Origin: a virus
Direction: 5' to 3' (one strand)
DNA length: 21,797 nucleotides
IMG/VR virus record: IMGVR_UViG_3300036770_000834
Location: 1 to 21,797 of that record
Under the pieces are notes generated by a model. It saw nothing but the letters and a program-made list of their open reading frames with translations. It did not search any database and had not been told where the DNA came from. Below, one piece after another: positions 15,185-21,774 of this stretch (within the stretch, counting starts at the first letter, position 1; each line of letters begins with the position of its first letter). Made by a program: the position numbers and the translations under genes.

Positions 15185-15652
15185 TTACTTTAACTCTTTT
15201 TTGATTTCTTGATCAGACATTCCAGCATCAATCGCTAGATTGATGATGTCTTGATCAGTATTTATTTGAGCCAATAACTCTATGTCTTTGAGTTTATATG
15301 TTGGATATAATTTTAACAGAAATTTGATTTTTTTACTACTTGAATTGTCTTTTTTCTTGGAATTCATCCAGTAATGTCTATGATTACCCATGTTGGGACT
15401 GACCGCAGTCAATAGTAACCATTGAAGTTTTGGATGATCATTCAAATCAAAAAAGTTAACGTTTACGTATTCATTTGTTGCACGTAAATACCATTCTTGT
15501 AGATCAGGATCACCTTCTACGTTTGCACAATATTTCAGCAACAGATAAGAACTAAACTTCTTCTTTTCTTCGTCAGTCAAATCATCGTAAAATCCTTTGT
15601 CTTTTTTGTTAAGACAGGACAGTTCATTGTTTAAACTTAGTTTGTCACTCAT
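15185..15652 (-). CDS. 62: Probable clamp-loader small subunit (T4 gp62-like)
   Basis: A 155-residue protein from the ATG at 15652. A TTG start at 15703 would add 17 residues, but the ATG overlaps the preceding small gene as ATGAGTGA, favouring coupling. The pattern LTDEEKKKFSSYLLLKYCAN, a helix with EWYLRATNEYVN, then LQWLLLTAVSPNMGNHRHYW resembles T4 gp62 (sequence feature YLMAAVPRGKRYGKWAK) in order and spacing. The C-terminus is Lys-rich and helical. gp62 is the non-ATPase partner of the gp44 clamp loader. No gp44 is next to it here, which is unusual relative to T4. The assignment rests on pattern and context, so is moderate. T4 gp62 is 187 aa, so this would be a shorter version. Confidence 0.55.
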   Translation of the reverse strand: MSDKLSLNNELSCLNKKDKGFYDDLTDEEKKKFSSYLLLKYCANVEGDPDLQEWYLRATNEYVNVNFFDLNDHPKLQWLLLTAVSPNMGNHRHYWMNSKKKDNSSSKKIKFLLKLYPTYKLKDIELLAQINTDQDIINLAIDAGMSDQEIKKELK

Positions 15653-15788
15653 GTGGGTAAATGTATCCGTACTGAGAATAAATCCATTTAATGAATGTTT
15701 CAATCTCTACACTATGATCTGGATAACTTTCTAGAAATATTTCTGCCAGACGACAAATATTTGATAATAGTTCTGAATCGTGATTCAT
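15645..15788 (-). CDS. Small 47-aa gene between the 168-aa gene and gp62-like gene
   Basis: A 47-codon frame begins at ATG one base after the TAA of the 168-aa gene and ends by overlapping the gp62-like ATG (ATGAGTGA). It reads MNHDSELLSNICRLAEIFLE and continues as an amphipathic helix to a Tyr-rich end (YSQYGYIYPHE). The exact packing on both sides, with no other gene in that stretch, is the main support. The product is not recognised. Confidence 0.6.
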   Translation of the reverse strand: MNHDSELLSNICRLAEIFLESYPDHSVEIETFIKWIYSQYGYIYPHE

Positions 15789-15789
15789 T

Positions 15790-16296
15790 TTACCATGCTT
15801 TAGTATAATTAACGATTTCACATTGTCTACTGATATCTTTTACAAAATATGCACACAATGAACCCTTGACATTTGTTTCCAGTGGCACTGCCAGTAATTG
15901 GCCTGACTTCAATTTGGGAAAATACCATTTCACATCTTGATAAATGTCAATGACTTCGACTGGTAAAAATGTCGGTCTAAAACTTGAAAGTGGATTGAAA
16001 GCAAATGCACTAAAGCCACGATCATTAATGGATGTCAGTGGTACTACCTCTAAATCACCTACCTCAGATTCACCGATCAATAATTGCCAATCAATAGGCA
16101 TCTTGATTACGCTGTCGCCTATTCTGAGAACCAGTGCTGGTGCATTGAAACTTTCTAGAAATATCAGAGGAATAAAAAAATAATCTGGATTTTTTGCATC
16201 ACTGTTGTCTAATACACAAAATCTGATGTCATCTACCTCGTCCGGTATTTCGTTGATTTCAAAACTTGAATTGTTTTCTAATACTAATAATCTCAT
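15790..16296 (-). CDS. Conserved-type phage protein downstream of uvsW
   Basis: A 168-residue mostly beta-rich protein with no membrane segment. It includes NEIPDEVDDIRFCVLDN (about 15-31), SVIKMPIDWQLLIGESEVGDLEVVPL and a C-terminal KSGQLLAVPLE. I have an impression of similar proteins next to uvsW in other T4-like phages but know no function. The ATG overlaps the uvsW stop by ATGA, and the 47-aa gene starts one base after its stop. It could be an accessory of DNA processing, which is only positional inference. Confidence 0.6.
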   Translation of the reverse strand: MRLLVLENNSSFEINEIPDEVDDIRFCVLDNSDAKNPDYFFIPLIFLESFNAPALVLRIGDSVIKMPIDWQLLIGESEVGDLEVVPLTSINDRGFSAFAFNPLSSFRPTFLPVEVIDIYQDVKWYFPKLKSGQLLAVPLETNVKGSLCAYFVKDISRQCEIVNYTKAW

Positions 16297-17753
16297 TGTT
16301 GCCAGTTTACCTTTTCTATTGTGTAATTATACTCTACTTCCTTGTAGAATTCTTTTCTTTTAGTTAAATGGCGTTTTGAAAATTTACATGAACTGTTAAC
16401 ATCCCAAATTTCAACATGGTCCTTGTCGTGTGCTTTTCTCAGACCACGGCCAATTGACTGTATGGTTCTAACAAACGATTTCCCTGGCTCTAACAATACC
16501 ACATTGAAAATTCTAGGAATGTTGATTCCAACCGCGGCTACCTGATAAGTTGCAACGATGATTTTGCCATCTGAATCCGATATACTTTCGTATTCTGTTT
16601 GACGATCTTTGTTTTTAGTATTACCTGACACAAATACAGAATTAGGCAATATTGCTACTAACGATTCGCCCGCTGATATGCGATCAACTAAGACTAGCGT
16701 ATTGCCAGATTTGGATATTTTAGATACCAGACTAGCAATATATGTTATACGATCACCATCTTCTAACAAATATTTTAGTTCATTTTGGTAATTTGAAAAT
16801 TCACGATGATCTTGTAGTTGAAGTATGTTTACATGACAATTTGAAAGTACACCTTTTTCCTGTAACTCAACTGCGGTAAGTTTATTGATAACTGGTCCGA
16901 TACAAACAGTTAGCGCAGTAGAGGCAAATTCTTCTTTGGGAATAGTACCAGTCAACCCCCATCGAATTGGAATATGTGCCATTACTGTTGATAACATTGA
17001 TTTCAGTTGATCGGCCTTTGCGCCATGTACCTCATCACAAATAACACATACAACATCTTCAAGAAAGTCATGTATGGTATAAGTTGCTTCGCCATTCTGG
17101 GTGTTTTTAATTATTGCTAGTACACTCTGCCATGTGCATATTGTATGTTTTTTGCCTAATTCTTTGCGATCTCCATAGTATACACCTACGTCAAGTCCTA
17201 AGTTGATATAATCCGCTTCAGTTTGTGTTACCAGCGATTTGTTAGGAACTATGACAATAGAACGACCATGATGCTCTACTGATGAACTTAATGCAGCAGT
17301 AATCAATGTTTTGCCTGCACCGGTTGGTGCTACTTGAATACATTGTGGATTTTTTAGAAAGTTGTTAACTATCTCAACTTGATAATCACGTAATTCAATT
17401 GGTTTGCCTGCTAAACTATGTTTTTCTGGCCATGAAATATGTGAAAATGAATTTTCAGTTATGGGTTTAAATTCAAACGAAGTAGAATAACTGCGTACAT
17501 CATCAATCTCTATGTCATAACCAGCAGCATCAATTATTGGAATAATTTCTGGCAATAAGTTGATATAGGATGCTCCTCCTACACTGAAGTAGGATACTTT
17601 TCCACTCCATCTACCTAAACGCACACTGGGTAGATATCTAGCGCCAGGTATTTCGTATTCAAACTTTTTGGTTAACGCTCTGCGTTCTGCTAATTCTAGA
17701 CCATCTATTTTTAGATTGACTTCATCCTTGATGATTATTTTACATGTTTTCAT
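16293..17753 (-). CDS. uvsW: UvsW-type DNA helicase (superfamily 2)
   Basis: A 486-residue SF2 helicase that would remodel stalled forks and R-loops and resolve recombination branches, and in T4 helps switch from origin- to recombination-driven replication. The N-terminal about 90 residues (including SVRLGRWSGKVSYFSVGG, then EIIPIIDAAGYDIEI) match the T4 UvsW substrate-binding domain (T4 has RYGNWDGRIRLL). Motor motifs: Walker A APTGAGKT (142-149), DEVH box (240-243), LTGT (267-270), motif V QVAAVGINIP (404-413) and motif VI QSIGRGLRK (432-440). Length is close to T4 UvsW (503 aa). Its first codons overlap the end of the HARP-like gene by 14 bases, and its end overlaps the 168-aa gene by ATGA. 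Family assignment is secure. Confidence 0.93.
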   Translation of the reverse strand: MKTCKIIIKDEVNLKIDGLELAERRALTKKFEYEIPGARYLPSVRLGRWSGKVSYFSVGGASYINLLPEIIPIIDAAGYDIEIDDVRSYSTSFEFKPITENSFSHISWPEKHSLAGKPIELRDYQVEIVNNFLKNPQCIQVAPTGAGKTLITAALSSSVEHHGRSIVIVPNKSLVTQTEADYINLGLDVGVYYGDRKELGKKHTICTWQSVLAIIKNTQNGEATYTIHDFLEDVVCVICDEVHGAKADQLKSMLSTVMAHIPIRWGLTGTIPKEEFASTALTVCIGPVINKLTAVELQEKGVLSNCHVNILQLQDHREFSNYQNELKYLLEDGDRITYIASLVSKISKSGNTLVLVDRISAGESLVAILPNSVFVSGNTKNKDRQTEYESISDSDGKIIVATYQVAAVGINIPRIFNVVLLEPGKSFVRTIQSIGRGLRKAHDKDHVEIWDVNSSCKFSKRHLTKRKEFYKEVEYNYTIEKVNWQQ

Positions 17754-18783
17754 GTTCTACGATTATGATTTTTTCTGCTGTTTTTAGCATTGTACTTTTC
17801 TTTATTCCGATCAACACAGGCGACTGTGATATAAACAGTTTAACAGGCACGGAGGAATCAGGCCAAGATTTATCCAAATGAATCAAATTTTCATGCTTAT
17901 ATCTGCTCAGAGTTTTATATGAACTAAGATATGCATATACTGGAGTTCTACCAAATTCTTCAGCATAGTCCATCATCTGTTTAATATCAAAGTCTTTTAA
18001 TTTTATAGTTGTTGTTTTTTGTAAAACAAAATCAGGCAAATCAAGACTTGATTTCTTGATTAAATCTTCATGAACAGTATAACCCAGTGTGGTAGATAAA
18101 TCAATTAATTTAGGTAAATTGACATAATCTAAATCTCCAACATTGGCTTTTATGTAAAGGAGCAAAGATGGATGAGCATTAGTGATCTGAAGTCCATCAG
18201 CGGTATCAACTAATTCTATTTTATATGGTTGATTTTCAATTTCAATTATTGACGCATATAAATCTTGTATCTCATCTGAATAAGCGAATTCATTATCCTT
18301 GCAGTAAGCCTTGATATATGTCAAACTATATTCAGTTAGTGGTAATACCCATGTTTTATTTTGATAATTGAATCTAGCATAAACGTCATTGTCGCTACTC
18401 TTGTTTAATGATCTAAATTTAGATATCAGATCCTGATTGTATGGAAACTTAATACTAAATTTGTTATTTTCATGATCAATTTCTACAATTTTAGTTTGAT
18501 CTACCTTTCTTATAGGCAGTCTGAATTGATCTAGAGTGTCTGGTACATTTATGCCAAACTTCTCTAGTTGTTTTTTATATTTTTTGATTAGTGAAACTGC
18601 CAAGTCTGCCTGTTTTTGCGAAAATGCCAAATTTCTAAACAGTATCTGTTCGCAAAAACTATCTACTATAGCAACATCATAACGTGCTAAATTTATATTT
18701 TTTTTATTCAGAATACTGTTAGTGAAATTTTTGTATCCGCCTATATATTCAATATAGTCTTCAACATGATTAAAACTTTTCAT
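17740..18783 (-). CDS. Protein with HARP-like segment, coupled to uvsW
   Basis: A 347-residue protein with no helicase motifs. Residues 54-73 (FSQKQADLAVSLIKKYKKQL) form a helix of a type seen in replication accessory proteins. Residues about 108-161 (FSIKFPYNQDLISKFRSLN, then NYQNKTWVLPLTEYSLTYIK) resemble the HARP domain of annealing helicases such as SMARCAL1, which reads FPY...LI...K.W.LP. The final third is mixed alpha/beta ending in AEKIIIVEHENM. It overlaps the uvsW start by 14 bases and the heme oxygenase stop by ATGA. The picture is of a substrate-recognition partner supplied in trans to the UvsW motor. The HARP match is short, so this is moderate inference. Confidence 0.5.
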   Translation of the reverse strand: MKSFNHVEDYIEYIGGYKNFTNSILNKKNINLARYDVAIVDSFCEQILFRNLAFSQKQADLAVSLIKKYKKQLEKFGINVPDTLDQFRLPIRKVDQTKIVEIDHENNKFSIKFPYNQDLISKFRSLNKSSDNDVYARFNYQNKTWVLPLTEYSLTYIKAYCKDNEFAYSDEIQDLYASIIEIENQPYKIELVDTADGLQITNAHPSLLLYIKANVGDLDYVNLPKLIDLSTTLGYTVHEDLIKKSSLDLPDFVLQKTTTIKLKDFDIKQMMDYAEEFGRTPVYAYLSSYKTLSRYKHENLIHLDKSWPDSSVPVKLFISQSPVLIGIKKSTMLKTAEKIIIVEHENM

Positions 18784-19313
18784 TGACTTAAATCCACATC
18801 ATATGATTTTAAAATTTTGTGTGCCCAATCAAATGCAATATTAGTTTCATCTACCAAATCAATATCTAATAGATTTTCTAATTTTTCAATGATCTTTGGT
18901 CTATTCTTGAAATCCAAACTGGGACTATCTAACGACAGAACTTTCTTAATCATCTGCCCACCATACATGTCGCCCATATGCCAGGTGTATAGGTGCGCTA
19001 GGATTCGTCTGTCACCTACATTGATTGACTTTAAATACTTAAAGTATTCAATGGCTTCATCACGATACTTTAAATCACTGTATAGATGCTTGCATTCTAA
19101 ATACAATAAAAAAGATCTATTGATTTCAATAAAATCATTAGTGTACTTGGACGCTGATGCGGTATCTTCTATGATTTTGTAAAATAACGATTTTTGATAA
19201 ACAAAATCATACCACAAATTCATTGGCAACTTTTTTTCAAAAATTGCCCGCATGAATTTTGTTGATTCAACTAAATTATGACTGTCTCTGGAATATTCTC
19301 TTAGTATACTCAT
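18780..19313 (-). CDS. Heme oxygenase
   Basis: A 177-residue heme oxygenase, which would open heme to biliverdin with release of iron and CO, using a reductase from the host. H12 in SRDSHNLVESTKFM is placed like the proximal heme ligand (mammalian H25). GDMYGGQ (114-120) with the preceding YTWHM is the distal-helix signature (mammalian GDLSGGQ). The surrounding LARILAHLYTW-type helix and FVYQKSLFYKII match the all-helical fold. It is shorter than bacterial enzymes (about 210-240 aa), like phage versions. It lies between the Cys-rich protein (7-base gap) and the HARP-like gene (ATGA overlap). Bilin production or iron release during infection are both possible; no bilin reductase is encoded nearby. 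Confidence 0.82.
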   Translation of the reverse strand: MSILREYSRDSHNLVESTKFMRAIFEKKLPMNLWYDFVYQKSLFYKIIEDTASASKYTNDFIEINRSFLLYLECKHLYSDLKYRDEAIEYFKYLKSINVGDRRILAHLYTWHMGDMYGGQMIKKVLSLDSPSLDFKNRPKIIEKLENLLDIDLVDETNIAFDWAHKILKSYDVDLSQ

Positions 19314-19320
19314 ATGTTAT

Positions 19321-19656
19321 TTACTTTAAGTTTGTTTGTTCAAGTTTATTTGCTGCCTCTTCTAACAAGTCGGCAATACGATCAGCCTTGCCCTCTTCTA
19401 CACTTTTCCTGCCTGGGATTTGTCTACGAATCTCTGCACGTTTACGCAAACGATAAATCAGTGGTTGGCTTTCGGTTGGAAGTCGTTGTAAACAGTTTAC
19501 ACCATCGCATTCAGTTGGGCTTAAACATTTGATACATTTGACTCCTGGACATTCTTCTTTGGTATTATACACAGTTTCTACTGTATTACAAACCTTACAA
19601 TAAGTTAGATCAGGCATACCAAATGTTGTTTCGTCATTACGCCATTGATGTTTCAT
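19321..19656 (-). CDS. Cys-rich, probably zinc-binding protein
   Basis: A 111-residue protein with seven Cys and a His near the N-terminus (H3, C20xxC23, C36, C41xxC44, C50, C55), suggesting one or two zinc-binding sites, followed by a basic segment (YRLRKRAEIRRQ) and a helical C-terminus (RIADLLEEAANKLEQ). The ATG at 19656 is chosen over an upstream in-frame GTG because it forms the ATGA overlap with the alanine-rich gene. Its ribosome site is the repeated GGA-TGTGT-ATG junction that also precedes the paralogous copies. The function is not recognised; nucleic-acid binding is a guess. Confidence 0.6.
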   Translation of the reverse strand: MKHQWRNDETTFGMPDLTYCKVCNTVETVYNTKEECPGVKCIKCLSPTECDGVNCLQRLPTESQPLIYRLRKRAEIRRQIPGRKSVEEGKADRIADLLEEAANKLEQTNLK

Positions 19657-20066
19657 ACACATTCCAATTCACGAATTCGTTCAAACGCAATCACTGCTGG
19701 AATCAATAGAATTGCTGCTGGTTCTTCACTGAGAATAGCCCAAACACGCAGGTGGTCGACAGGCATGGCTAGATATTTACTGGCGTCGTCATATGCGATT
19801 AGGGCGATTATCGCATTCCACGCCGCATCCTGAGCCGCAATCCAAGCCGCACCCTGAGCCGCAAGTCTAGCATTCAAAGCCGCATCCCAAGCCTCATTAT
19901 GAGGCGTCTCCCTAGCCGCATTCATAGCCGCATCTGTGGCCTCATACCAATCCAAATCATTGTGAGCCGCATCTCTAGCCGCATCCCAAATTTCAGGATG
20001 TGACTTTACAGACTCAAGTACCCGATCAATATGATGGGCATTTGGCAAATGACTCCATGCGTTCAT
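19653..20066 (-). CDS. Alanine-rich repeat protein, copy 3
   Basis: A 137-residue protein with three parts shared with two upstream paralogues. An N-terminal cap (WSHLPNAHHIDRVLES, KSHPEIW) is followed by a variable Ala-rich helical repeat of AAxx tetrads, here the least regular, with insertions such as NDLDWYEATDA. It ends in a C-terminal cap (LIAYDDASKYLAMPVDHLRV, AILLIPAVIAFERI, ELECV). It starts at ATG overlapping copy 2's stop by ATGA. Function unknown; no catalytic residues, signal or membrane segment. The family's role is not known to me. Confidence 0.75.
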   Translation of the reverse strand: MNAWSHLPNAHHIDRVLESVKSHPEIWDAARDAAHNDLDWYEATDAAMNAARETPHNEAWDAALNARLAAQGAAWIAAQDAAWNAIIALIAYDDASKYLAMPVDHLRVWAILSEEPAAILLIPAVIAFERIRELECV

Positions 20067-20461
20067 ACACACTCCAATTCATTGATTCGTTCAAAAGCAA
20101 TCACTGCTGGTAGTAATAAAATCGCTGCCGGGTCTTCACTAAGAATAGCCCAAACACGTAGTTGATCGACAGGCATGTCTAGATATTTACTGGCATCATC
20201 AAATGCAATTAGTGCTGCTGTCGCATCCATAGTCGCAAGCGTAGCCGCAACCCAAGCTACATTCCAAGCCGTAACCCAAGCTACATTCCAAGCCGTAACC
20301 CTAGACGCATTCAAAGCCGCAAACCTAGACGCATCCAAAGCCGCACCATGAGCCGCAAGTCTAGCATTCAAAGCCGCATCCCAAATTTCAGGATGCGACT
20401 TCGCTGACTCAAGTACCCGATCAATATGATGGGCATTAGGTAAATGACTCCATGCGTTCAT
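20063..20461 (-). CDS. Alanine-rich repeat protein, copy 2
   Basis: A 132-residue paralogue with caps near-identical to copies 1 and 3. The repeat region (about residues 29-85) has in-phase 12-base units giving Ala-rich tetrads, including ALNASRVTAWNVAWVTAWNV. The ATG lies in ATGA with the copy 1 stop, behind GGAG. A 33-base stretch including GCCGCAAGTCTAGCATTC (plus strand, from 20352) is identical to one in copy 3, pointing to recent duplication or gene conversion. Function unknown. Confidence 0.75.
   Translation of the reverse strand: MNAWSHLPNAHHIDRVLESAKSHPEIWDAALNARLAAHGAALDASRFAALNASRVTAWNVAWVTAWNVAWVAATLATMDATAALIAFDDASKYLDMPVDQLRVWAILSEDPAAILLLPAVIAFERINELECV
20220..20387 (+). repeat. 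12-bp tandem coding repeat (copy 2)
   Basis: Degenerate units starting with GCCGCA, GCTACA, GCCGTA or GACGCA recur every 12 bases from 20220 to about 20363, then once at a 9-base interval. They encode the Ala-rich tetrads of copy 2 on the minus strand. Confidence 0.8.
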
Positions 20462-20835
20462 ACACACTCCAATTCACGAATTTTTTCAAAAGCAACCACT
20501 GCTGGAATCAATAGAATTGCTGCTGGGTCTTCACTAAGAATAGCCCAAACACGTAGTTGGTCGACAGGCATGTCTAGATATTTACTGGCGTCGTCATATG
20601 CGATTAGTGCTGCTATCGCACCCCAAGCCGCATTCCAAGCCGCATACCTAGCCGCACCCAAAGCCGCACCCAAAGCCGCATACTTAGCCTCATCCAAAGC
20701 CGCATATCTAGCCGAAAGCCGAGCCGCACCCAAAGCCGCATACCTAGCCGAAAGCCTAGCCTCATTCCAAGCCGCACCCCAAATTTCAGGATGTGACTTT
20801 ACAGACTCAAGTACCCTATCAATATGATTGGGCAT
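20458..20835 (-). CDS. Alanine-rich repeat protein, copy 1, N-terminus frameshifted
   Basis: A paralogue with the most regular repeat: fourteen 12-base units in phase (20615-20782) encode tetrads such as AALG and ARYA. The ancestral start is probably ATG at 20860, which overlaps the RNA ligase stop as ATGA. However, one extra base in the run at about 20828-20830, relative to copies 2 and 3, shifts the frame and ends it at a TGA after 13 codons. The remaining frame can start at the internal ATG at 20835 (MPNHIDRVLES), giving 125 residues that retain the repeat and C-terminal cap. This may be a natural mutation with re-initiation, or a sequencing error. Confidence 0.65.
   Translation of the reverse strand: MPNHIDRVLESVKSHPEIWGAAWNEARLSARYAALGAARLSARYAALDEAKYAALGAALGAARYAAWNAAWGAIAALIAYDDASKYLDMPVDQLRVWAILSEDPAAILLIPAVVAFEKIRELECV
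20615..20782 (+). repeat. 12-bp tandem coding repeat (copy 1)
   Basis: Units beginning GCCGCA (or GCCTCA, GCCGAA, ATCGCA) follow each other every 12 bases without a phase break, fourteen units from 20615. On the minus strand each unit gives four residues of the AAxx type. The exact period allows unit gain and loss without frameshift. Confidence 0.85.
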
Positions 20836-20856
20836 TTGGTAAATGACTCCATGCGT

Positions 20857-21774
20857 TCATACAGCATTCTCCATATAGTTCCTAACCCACTCCAACCGTT
20901 GTTGTTCGGTCATATCAGTATATTCTACAATGTTTTCACGAATGTAGTCAATTAACCCATGATATTCCTCATCAATGCTACGCTTGATGTCATTCTTCAA
21001 ATCTACCAACTTATCGGTCCGCGGATTACGAGCCACCCACTTGTTTACCAAGTAATACGGACTCTTGATCTTGGTAGACCGACCATCATCGGTGTATACC
21101 ACATAACCTTCGTGACGACACTCCTTAGTCAACTCTTGAATTCTACCCATATTAGAAATCACACATTCAGGCGTATAACAACCCAACTCCTTCGCTAGAT
21201 CACGCAGAGTAAAACTATCATACTGTACCCGAGAACCCCACACATTTTCCCGAAAACCCAACAAATACATGCCAGGACGTTCAGGAACAATGTGTGGATC
21301 ATCTACATGGCAACATTCAAACATAAAGGTCACGCCCTGCATATCGCTGCGGCTGAAAACCAAACACCAATCTTCGTAATTATATTGTTCACGGATCATT
21401 TTACGAACCATGTCAACATAATCACTATCCAATGAACCGGTAGTGCTGATCAACAAATCACCACGATACCAGGTAACGGACGCCATAAAGCCATTGACCT
21501 TACGAAACGCAGTTACCTTGGTATCAACATCGATCGAAGGCGCACGGCTTTCGATACCAAAATTGTAGATTTTCTTGAAGGGATAAGCAACCAGATTGAA
21601 ATCCTGATCAACGACCGCACCACGACATTCTTCCAAGAAGTTATCCCAAGAATTCTTGTAAAAGACCTTCTTGCTGTACTTCAGCACATACAAGCCAGGA
21701 TATACAGCAGATTCTCGCATCTTCACAGACTGAGAATTCTGCCGTACATATTCACGCAATTCATCACGAAACAT
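20857..21774 (-). CDS. RNA ligase (T4 Rnl1-like)
   Basis: A 305-residue ATP-dependent RNA ligase, expected to seal 5'-phosphate and 3'-OH ends, as T4 RnlA does for tRNAs cut by host defence. Motif I is KVNG (K92, the AMP-carrying Lys; Asn where most ligases have Asp). ECRGAVVD (49-56) is the upstream Rnl1-type element. Motif III is FMFECC (150-155), motif IV EGYVV (222-226), and motif V KIKSPYYL (235-242). It is shorter than T4 Rnl1 (374 aa), so the C-terminal tRNA-specificity domain appears reduced. Hand-sampled lines suggest about 40-45% GC, against roughly 30-35% in many other genes here. Starts at ATG with a weak upstream ribosome site; the 23 bases beyond it at the window edge hold nothing else visible. 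Its stop overlaps the ancestral start of alanine-rich copy 1. Confidence 0.85.
   Translation of the reverse strand: MFRDELREYVRQNSQSVKMRESAVYPGLYVLKYSKKVFYKNSWDNFLEECRGAVVDQDFNLVAYPFKKIYNFGIESRAPSIDVDTKVTAFRKVNGFMASVTWYRGDLLISTTGSLDSDYVDMVRKMIREQYNYEDWCLVFSRSDMQGVTFMFECCHVDDPHIVPERPGMYLLGFRENVWGSRVQYDSFTLRDLAKELGCYTPECVISNMGRIQELTKECRHEGYVVYTDDGRSTKIKSPYYLVNKWVARNPRTDKLVDLKNDIKRSIDEEYHGLIDYIRENIVEYTDMTEQQRLEWVRNYMENAV

Noticed and set aside
19818-20782. Possible CRISPR array from the regular repeats
   Set aside because: The units are 12 bases, contiguous, coding and without unique spacers of 25-40 bases; no cas genes are present.
20444-20827. Plus-strand open frame of 127 aa across alanine-rich copy 1
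   Set aside because: It is a shadow of the 12-bp repeat, which stays open in several frames; the minus-strand copies share caps and junctions.
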